NCBI GenBank assembly: GCA_032622095.1
Contig: CP136062.1
Coordinates: forward strand, 224,890,578 to 224,954,577
Direction: 5' to 3'
Length of the DNA stretch: 64,000 nucleotides
From: Siphonodentalium dalli
Lineage: Eukaryota > Mollusca > Scaphopoda > Gadilida > Siphonodentaliidae
The translations under genes and the position numbers were made by a program. The notes below the pieces were generated by a model. It was not told the DNA's origin. It did not search any database and worked only from the letters and a program-made list of their open reading frames with translations. Below are positions 56,680-64,000 of this stretch, piece after piece. Positions within the stretch are counted from its first letter, which is position 1. Every line of letters starts with the position of its first letter.

Positions 56680-58320
56680 AGTGGGGAAATAAGTAGTGTA
56701 TTTGTCCCGAGAATGGGCACTGTGGGTGTCTCATAGTGACTTCACAGAAAACTTTTGTCTGTACCTGTACAACTTTACAGCCCTCTAACATAGTTATAGA
56801 AATTCTGGTGTTTGGGTTGGGAGCAGAAGAGAGAAATGGAAGTGAAAGAAAAAGGAAATGAAAGATAGGTTGAATGAACAAAGGCATTTTAAAAAAAACA
56901 TCACAGAATCAGTACCAGTGAGTGGGGTTGGGAGTTTGCAGCCTTACTTAGGGATAAATGGATGTTCACAAACATTGAACTAGTTCACATTATTTATTTG
57001 TGTTATATATACTGCGCGTCAAGCATCTATATGAACCTTACTACCTATTGACAATTGTAACGTTTACCAAGTTGCGTAAATATGTACACAGACTATACTA
57101 TAGGCCGAAATTATAAATATGTATGGATTATTTGTCTCATCCAGTTCCGGGTCAAACACGTATAGATACAGTGCAATGAAGTGAAAAAAGTGCGTGTATT
57201 ACATTATTTGAAGACACGTGCACCGTTCCTCAGTGCTTTAAATCGAAAGTAAATTTAGTAAAGAAAATGATAATACATGTAAAAAAAGAAAAACATCCAA
57301 TGGTATGGGCCCGCATCGTAATTAGTATAGGAGTGAAGATATACAAGATAAGTTATCAGAAGACAGTAGAGTTGATGAATTGTCATTGTACGTAACTCCG
57401 GCATACACAATCTTGACGGTCGGTCCAGCAAAGACTATAAAGATGGTTAGCACGAAGCTAGCAAAAGAAGGTTAACTTAATTTTACCAGGCTAGTTGAAT
57501 GTTGCGCGTGTGAGATTCAGTGCCGGCTGAATGGTTAACAAGGGAAAAATATCTTACGGTGGCTACGCAAACACGAAGGGTTATTACGAGGACGTCAGCA
57601 TCATTGAATTGTCGAATTGTCAACTTAAATATAGAAACACTCTTTTGAACACTAAATTTTTTTATATGTTTTGTATTTATTGTATGTAATTATGTTCTGT
57701 ATTAGTTCAAATTAAATATTGTTTAAACCAAATATAGAAACGGTATACAAGAACCGTGTGATGATAGGTTCATCGGAGACTAAGTTATCAACATGAAGCT
57801 AACGAAGCAGGGTTAACGTGACATATTGTATGTTGAGCAAAAAATAATTGTCTTGGCGACTGCTGTGGTAACAACGTCTAAGTGCGCGAATGACATGAAG
57901 CCATACAATGGAACTATAGAAGGGTTAACAAATCGGGATATACAATATGGGGAATGCAACGTTGGTATGGTTAATTTGGGACCAACGAGAGTATAGTTCA
58001 TAAACAGTGAGAACTGTAATAATAGGTTAACTTATATATACAGTGGTACCAAGTCGTATGTATATGTCTAAACTGTATATGTATATAGTATAGGGTACTA
58101 ACTTCGGTAAAGTTTTATAACATACTGGTTTGTGCAGATCTTGTGGGAAAACTCCACCATACACTTACACTTACACACTCGTGGGGGTTAAAGTGAGGCC
58201 AGCGGAGAGGGTGGTGTGATTGTATATTAAACGAGAAGGTATATCTGTGGTGGTTGATATATATGTTCGTTATCACGATAATATATACTTACTATTCGAT
58301 GTTTAAGGTATTGCAGGTAG

Positions 58321-59034
58321 TTAAAACTTTAAACAGACGAGTTTAACCAAAACAAATAAAAACCAGCGATGACTGCGAATTATCTGCGGAATCGAGTCGC
58401 GCACATATATACAAACCCCACCCCCTGTTCTTCCATCGTCCCTATCATGGCGTACGGGGTCATGGTATCCAGGAAGTTTGATATCGCTGTCGGGTATAGA
58501 CCGACTAAGCCAGGTTTCGGTGAATAAACAGAAATCATAATTGCCTTCAGTCGTTTCGACGGCAATAGTGTCAATTTTACGACGTATACTCTGAGTATTG
58601 AGAAGCATGAAAGAACAATTGGGTTCGGTATTAGTTGTGTTAAGTGGCCCTGGGTGAGTTTCCACATCACCCGCAAGTAATAAGAGCATAGACATGGCCC
58701 CAGCCAGTATCACTGTCATACATAAGACCGTATAATTTGAATTGGAAATGGGAATATTTTTAACGTTTTTTGGCATTGACACACGTTTCTGTGTGCTCAA
58801 ATCCCTAATTCTAAGTAATGATTCCGACAAGTTTAGGTAGTTCCACATGACAAAGCACAATAATATGATACTCAGTGCTACATGGGGTCTTATTTTATTT
58901 GCCATCAGGATAGAAAGTACAAGAAGAGTATAGGACTGTCTCAAATCGAGGCGGCCCTGACTGGAAAGCCTGACTGCGATCCCATGAAAGACACCAACTT
59001 TGGCCCTATATATAGCAATTTCAATCATTTTCAA
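58321..59034 (-). pseudogene. Duplicated ORF2 N-terminus (third unit, nearest ORF1)
   Basis: Same 237-codon arrangement as 55966-56679, with minor changes (for example SSQGRLD for SSKGRLD and EGNYDF for EGKYDF). As the copy nearest the LINE's 5' end, it would be the first ORF2 start met by a ribosome reinitiating after ORF1, so it would compete with the true ORF2. Confidence 0.85.
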
Positions 59035-60742
59035 AGTGGGGAAATAAGTAGTGTATTTGTCCCGAGAATGGGCACTGTGGGTGTCTCATAGTGACTTCAC
59101 AGAAAACTTTTGTCTGTACCTGTACAACTTTACAGCCCTCTAACATAGTTATAGAAATTCTGGTGTTTGGGTTGGGAGCAGAAGAGAGAAATGGAAGTGA
59201 AAGAAAAAGGAAATGAAAGATAGGTTGAATGAACAAAGGCATTTTAAAAAAAACATCACAGAATCAGTACCAGTGAGTGGGGTTGGGAGTTTGCAGCCTT
59301 ACTTAGGGATAAATGGATGTTCACAAACATTGAACTAGTTCACATTATTTATTTGTGTTATATATACTGCGCGTCAAGCATCTATATGAACCTTACTACC
59401 TATTGACAATTGTAACGTTTACCAAGTTGCGTAAATATGTACACAGACTATACTATAGGCCGAAATTATAAATATGTATGGATTATTTGTCTCATCCAGT
59501 TCCGGGTCAAACACGTATAGATACAGTGCAATGAAGTGAAAAAAGTGCGTGTATTACATTATTTGAAGACACGTGCACCGTTCCTCAGTGCTTTAAATCG
59601 AAAGTAAATTTAGTAAAGAAAATGATAATACATGTAAAAAAAGAAAAACATCCAATGGTATGGGCCCGCATCGTAATTAGTATAGGAGTGAAGATATACA
59701 AGATAAGTTATCAGAAGACAGTAGAGTTGATGAATTGTCATTGTACGTAACTCCGGCATACACAATCTTGACGGTCGGTCCAGCAAAGACTATAAAGATG
59801 GTTAGCACGAAGCTAGCAAAAGAAGGTTAACTTAATTTTACCAGGCTAGTTGAATGTTGCGCGTGTGAGATTCAGTGCCGGCTGAATGGTTAACAAGGGA
59901 AAAATATCTTACGGTGGCTACGCAAACACGAAGGGTTATTACGAGGACGTCAGCATCATTGAATTGTCGAATTGTCAACTTAAATATAGAAACACTCTTT
60001 TGAACACTAAATTTTTTTATATGTTTTGTATTTATTGTATGTAATTATGTTCTGTATTAGTTCAAATTAAATATTGTTTAAACCAAATATAGAAACGGTA
60101 TACAAGAACCGTGTGATGATAGGTTCATCGGAGACTAAGTTATCAACATGAAGCTAACGAAGCAGGGTTAACGTGACATATTGTATGTTGAGCAAAAAAT
60201 AATTGTCTTGGCGACTGCTGTGGTAACAACGTCTAAGTGCGCGAATGACATGAAGCCATACAATGGAACTATAGAAGGGTTAACAAATCGGGATATACAA
60301 TATGGGGAATGCAACGTTGGTATGGTTAATTTGGGACCAACGAGAGTATAGTTCATAAACAGCGAGAACTGTAATAATAGGTTAACTTATATATACAGTG
60401 GTACCAAGTCGTATGTATATGTCTAAACTGTATATGTATATAGTATAGGGTACTAACTTCGGTAAAGTTTTATAACATACTGGTTTGTGCAGATCTTGTG
60501 GGAAAACTCCACCATACACTTACACTTACACACTCGTGGGGGTTAAAGTGAGGCCAGCGGAGAGGGTGGTGTGATTGTATATTAAACGAGAAGGTATATC
60601 TGTGGTGGTTGATATATATGTTCGTTATCACGATAATATATACTTACTATTCGATGTTTAAGGTATTGCAGGTAGTTAAAACTTTAAACAGACGAGTTTA
60701 ACCAAAACAAATAAAAACCAGCGATGACTGCGAATTATCTGC

Positions 60743-61546
60743 GTGTGGCAGACAGTTGTATTTAATCTGGACAGACATCTCGCCGAAATCGCTCGCATGA
60801 GCTACACGGTCGATTGGACAGACGTTCATAACAATACTACAACGGGAAGGTGAGTGGGTCAGGCATGCATTTATGTTGGTGTGTGACATTGATATTTAGG
60901 ACAATTGATATTTAGGACAATATGTGACCACAGGTCGGATTAGTGTTTATGATTGGGAGTCGGCGCAGAATCACGGTATTTGGATAAGTGCAATTATTGA
61001 TCGAGCATAATGTGTTTGAATACGACGATAAACTATATATGGATCACGAAACTGAACATAGCCGATCTTTTGTATGGCTCCTTATGCACTGACATTTTCT
61101 TAATATTATGCGAGAATTGGTTCAGAGCTGCTATGTACACGGGGGAATACATGCAAGGTTTGCATAAAAACCGTTAGCCGACTGTTAAAAAACGCCATGT
61201 CACCAACCCGCGGCCACACCGGATCCACCAGACCCGGGTCCGCGGCCCCAGACATTCATTCAGCGGCTCTAGTACCACAGGTCAAGGATCGGGAGCAGCA
61301 CCGCCATGTGTGGAGCTTTTGAATGTTCATGACTTTCACACATGGAAATGCCACTCCAGAACCCCGGCCCACGGCATCAGACCACGGAACCGGACCCAGC
61401 GGGCACAACATGGCCGCGAGCTAGTGGCAGGGCCAATTGAAACAAAATAATGTCGATATTATGTTATTGAAGGGTCCGAAATGTTTTCGAATACGACCAA
61501 ACTGTACACTGATCACGAAACTGATCATAGTGGATCAGCTGTCTCC
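60743..61546 (-). other. LINE segment between ORF1 and the tandem units
   Basis: Non-coding, with a GC-rich block at about 61195-61430 (ccgcggccacacc, ccagacccgggtccgcgg) unlike its surroundings. No recognisable gene. Its end joins the 2,355-bp unit at 60742/60743. Confidence 0.5.
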
Positions 61547-62698
61547 TTAGGATCGGAGCGATGCATCGAGGTCCTCAATCTGCTCCATTTTTGTGAAGCG
61601 ATATGGTTTTTTGTCCGACTCCCTCACACGAACATATACAACGCCATCTCGTGTCCATGTTTCAAAGATAAATCCATCTTTGCGGAGATCCCTGGCTTTT
61701 TTGTACATCCGGGCTCTGGTTGCCGTTAAGTCCTCGTTGATGTAGATCCTATTGTGACAGTTTTGTAGCCTCACCTTTCCCGTCTCCACTCGTCGACCAT
61801 ATACTTCTCTCCGGATCTTATAAGAAGGGAGGCGGAATATTATAGATCTCGGTTGGGGTGCTTTTCCACGAGCCAAGTTGGAATTAGCCGCTGATTTTGG
61901 TATGGTAGAATCTGGATCCACGGGTGTCTGAGTGTCATGGTTTGTTTTACTGGCGAGTGGTGGAGGGCCCACCCTATGACTACGGTGTACATCATATGGT
62001 CCAATGCCTATACCAAGCTGGTTAACCACGTCTAACACTACCTGGTCTGTATCTTCTCCCTTGTTTTCTGGGACCCCAGATATCCTTAGATTGGTCCTCC
62101 TACCATATTGCTGCAAGTCGTCAATTTCTGCTTTTAGCTCCCGTACTTCGGTTTGCCTTGCTTCCTTTTCCAATTGAAGCTCTCGTCGAAGGTCTGCAAC
62201 GTCGCCCCTAATTTGTCGCATTTCCGACGCATATTTATCCTGAGTAACCAGTTTGTCCTTGGCCATGTTGTCAAATTCACATTTGGTCAATTTAGCAATT
62301 ACTGTTTCAAAGGTCATGGTTAACATTTGGCCAAAAGAATTTTGGACGCGGGGACTGCTTAGTGCCTTGATTAAGCTGTCTTCGAAATATACATCCGCAT
62401 TAACCGACATTTCGTGCTCTTTTTCACCATCAGAAGTTGCCGAGTAGTTGAATGATTCATCAAGCAAAGATTCCTGATATTTTGGCTGCGTCACGGTTTT
62501 TTTCTTATAGTCGATATATTCCGATGGGGATGATGGAGAGGTCAAGTCCCTCTTCGGATTTGATTTACGATACGTGCCGGATGCATTCGCAGGAGATTCC
62601 TCTGAGACAGAATGAAGAACATTTTCCTTTTCCGTAGATTTTAGAATTGTATCGTGGTTGTCCCGGTTGGGCGGCTTAAAGCTGATCGGGTCACTCAT
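61547..62698 (-). CDS. LINE ORF1: coiled-coil RNA-binding protein
   Basis: 383 codons from an ATG followed by SDPISFKPP. The first roughly 120 residues are polar and low-complexity (Ser/Lys-rich). About 150-200 is a charged heptad-like coiled coil (RGDVADLRRELQLEKEARQ, VRELKAEIDDLQQ). Then comes YGRRTNLRISGVPE, the start of an RRM-like nucleic-acid-binding fold seen in L1-type ORF1 proteins, and RSIIFRLPSYKIRREVYGRR with INEDLTATRARMYKKARDLR near the end. This order (coiled coil, RRM-like, C-terminal domain) is that of ORF1 proteins that bind LINE RNA and form trimers. It lies upstream of ORF2 in the same orientation, so I take it as the same element, though the separation is unusually long. 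Frame intact. Confidence 0.82.
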   Translation of the reverse strand: MSDPISFKPPNRDNHDTILKSTEKENVLHSVSEESPANASGTYRKSNPKRDLTSPSSPSEYIDYKKKTVTQPKYQESLLDESFNYSATSDGEKEHEMSVNADVYFEDSLIKALSSPRVQNSFGQMLTMTFETVIAKLTKCEFDNMAKDKLVTQDKYASEMRQIRGDVADLRRELQLEKEARQTEVRELKAEIDDLQQYGRRTNLRISGVPENKGEDTDQVVLDVVNQLGIGIGPYDVHRSHRVGPPPLASKTNHDTQTPVDPDSTIPKSAANSNLARGKAPQPRSIIFRLPSYKIRREVYGRRVETGKVRLQNCHNRIYINEDLTATRARMYKKARDLRKDGFIFETWTRDGVVYVRVRESDKKPYRFTKMEQIEDLDASLRS

Positions 62699-64000
62699 TG
62701 CGGATAATTGGGACAGATTATATTATTATCTGTATTAGTTATCAGTGAGCAATCACACGTTCGCGCGGTTGTCCACAAAACGTAATGTTTGTTCGATATA
62801 ATGTATGTTAAACTGACTTTTAGAACAAGGGTGATTGGAAATGTATATTGATATTAAGTTTGGAACGTTCTCACCATAAGGTCTTCGGGTCTAGCGTTGT
62901 TGATAGAATATTTTCAAGAATCCAATATGGCCGTCGTGTTGACAAAGAAATATTCGTCACTTCAGAACTTGACATCAAAGTTATCTTCAAACGGTTATTT
63001 TTTCAGTCCAGTAATTTTACACAAACATTGCACATTGATTAAGGAATAACACAGTACATTTATAATAGTAGTTGCAGGCTGTTTATCATGGAATTTTAAC
63101 TTAATTCCCCGTCCACTAGCACACCGGAGAAAAAACTATCTTCCCGCCATTGATGACATCACGTTTTTTCTTTGTTAATCAGTCAGGTTTATAGCTCATT
63201 AAATAGCCTATTAATAAAAGGTCACCATGCACTGACCATCACTGGGGTCTGTGAATTTTACATTCAATGGTGTCATTTACAATTCTAAGTTAACCCATGC
63301 ATGGTCTTCCCTCCAACACTATAATTGTCAGCATTGCGATAAAATCCCCCCCACAAATATTCATGCTATTAATTAACTTGTCTTACCACTACCAACAGTG
63401 ATTTCACACAGTTGTCCATTGATAGTGTGTTATCAAAACAATTAACACATTTATTGATCCAAACTGGAAACATATATCACACCTGAGTCTTGCTTGCTGA
63501 CAGCTGTGAAATCAATGTTAGGTGTCTTAATTCAACTGTGAGACTGACAGTTGAGATTATCACACCTTACAATGAAGATTACAACTTATATACATCTCAA
63601 AATGTGTCAGTTCACCACTCCCTGTGTTTGGTAAAAGATCTTTTGAAAACAAATTCAATTGTGCAGCATATTCAAATCTGAACCGGACTTCGAGCGTATA
63701 AATGAGTATGCGCTTTTAGGATTTCATTTGGTTATGGTTATTGTTGGCATTTTTAAACCGTTGATAAAAAAAAATACAAAAATAATTGCTGCCATTCTAC
63801 CAAAACGATGCTATTAAATACTGCCATTCTCTCAATTGTGTTTGGGTGTTATTCATAGTTATCAGGGTGATGATGTGAACACAAAGACTCCATATCTGAA
63901 CCATTATTTCATAATTTTAATTTACACATTCCAGCTCTCCTATTTTCGTTGTATAGTGTCGATATCAATTTAAACTTTGTAACACCAACTTTGCCTTATT
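62699..64000. other. Right-edge sequence upstream of the LINE ORF1
   Basis: The first 100-300 bases may be the LINE 5' UTR; I cannot place its start. The remainder is AT-rich with no exon, RNA gene or repeat array that I can support. Confidence 0.4.

Larger units (their letters stand above)
53678..60742 (-). repeat. Three tandem copies of a 2,355-bp LINE segment
   Basis: Units at 53678-56032, 56033-58387 and 58388-60742, differing by only a few substitutions (for example gtgcatgta versus gtgcgtgta, cctt versus cctg actgg). Each holds, in transcription order, about 1.7 kb of non-coding inter-ORF sequence and the first 216 codons of ORF2. Only the 53678-56032 unit continues into the rest of ORF2; in the others the frame reads through the junction and stops after about 21 foreign codons. 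Confidence 0.95.

Noticed and set aside
1-64000. tRNA, rRNA or tRNA-derived SINE genes
   Set aside because: I looked for cloverleaf and A/B-box patterns and saw none I could support by eye; a covariance-model search would be needed to exclude them.

Overview
The window looks like animal nuclear DNA, most probably from a lophotrochozoan and plausibly a mollusc. It is AT-rich, coding is sparse and split into exons of 74-242 bp with GT-AG introns of 1-9 kb, and it is packed with transposons and low-copy repeats. The mollusc suggestion rests on dispersed repeats of the 'gggcataactc' and 'caagatggc...ccatgt' kind, which I associate with mollusc genomes; no species can be named. I saw no bacterial-type operons, rRNA, tRNA or CRISPR.

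The only host gene I can support is one large minus-strand gene running across about 48.8 kb to 2.8 kb and continuing off the left edge. Reading in transcription order, its exons encode EGF, CTLD1 (two exons), CTLD2 (two exons), CTLD3 (two exons), EGF, CTLD4 (N half plus a very short C piece) and the N half of CTLD5 (CTLD = C-type lectin-like domain). Every EGF exon is 114 bp and phase 1-1. Each CTLD is split into an N-half exon (phase 1 to 2) and a C-half exon (phase 2 to 1), so every module is flanked by phase-1 introns. The predicted product is an extracellular or receptor-like multi-lectin protein. Start codon, signal peptide, any membrane anchor and the 3' end lie outside what can be seen.

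The most unusual feature is that at three exons of this gene (about 12.4, 30.3 and 48.6 kb) the 3' end of the exon together with its 5' splice site and some intron has been tandemly amplified (9, about 20, and about 9 copies), leaving rows of near-identical candidate donor sites. A fourth array abuts the acceptor side of the 30.4 kb exon. Decayed extra copies of CTLD exons lie at 13.0-13.2 and about 21.5 kb.

The rest is mobile DNA. There are TTAA-flanked, piggyBac-like MITEs of at least three families, several within 10-50 bp of splice sites, and TA-flanked foldback MITEs. Helitron-like elements include a head-to-tail run at 34.6-38.3 kb, containing a nested LTR retrotransposon and a nested TTAA MITE. 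A non-autonomous hAT with a perfect 8-bp target duplication lies at 31.3-32.5 kb. A 4.9-kb hAT with a nearly intact but frameshifted transposase lies at 42.4-47.4 kb, itself carrying a second hAT with a perfect target duplication. A 5'-truncated LINE tail lies at 23.4-24.4 kb.

The right end (50.8-62.7 kb) is a minus-strand LINE: ORF1 (RNA-binding, coiled coil), then ORF2 (AP endonuclease plus reverse transcriptase). A 2,355-bp segment covering the inter-ORF region and the first 216 codons of ORF2 is present three times in tandem. ORF2 carries a 2A-like motif next to hydrophobic segments.
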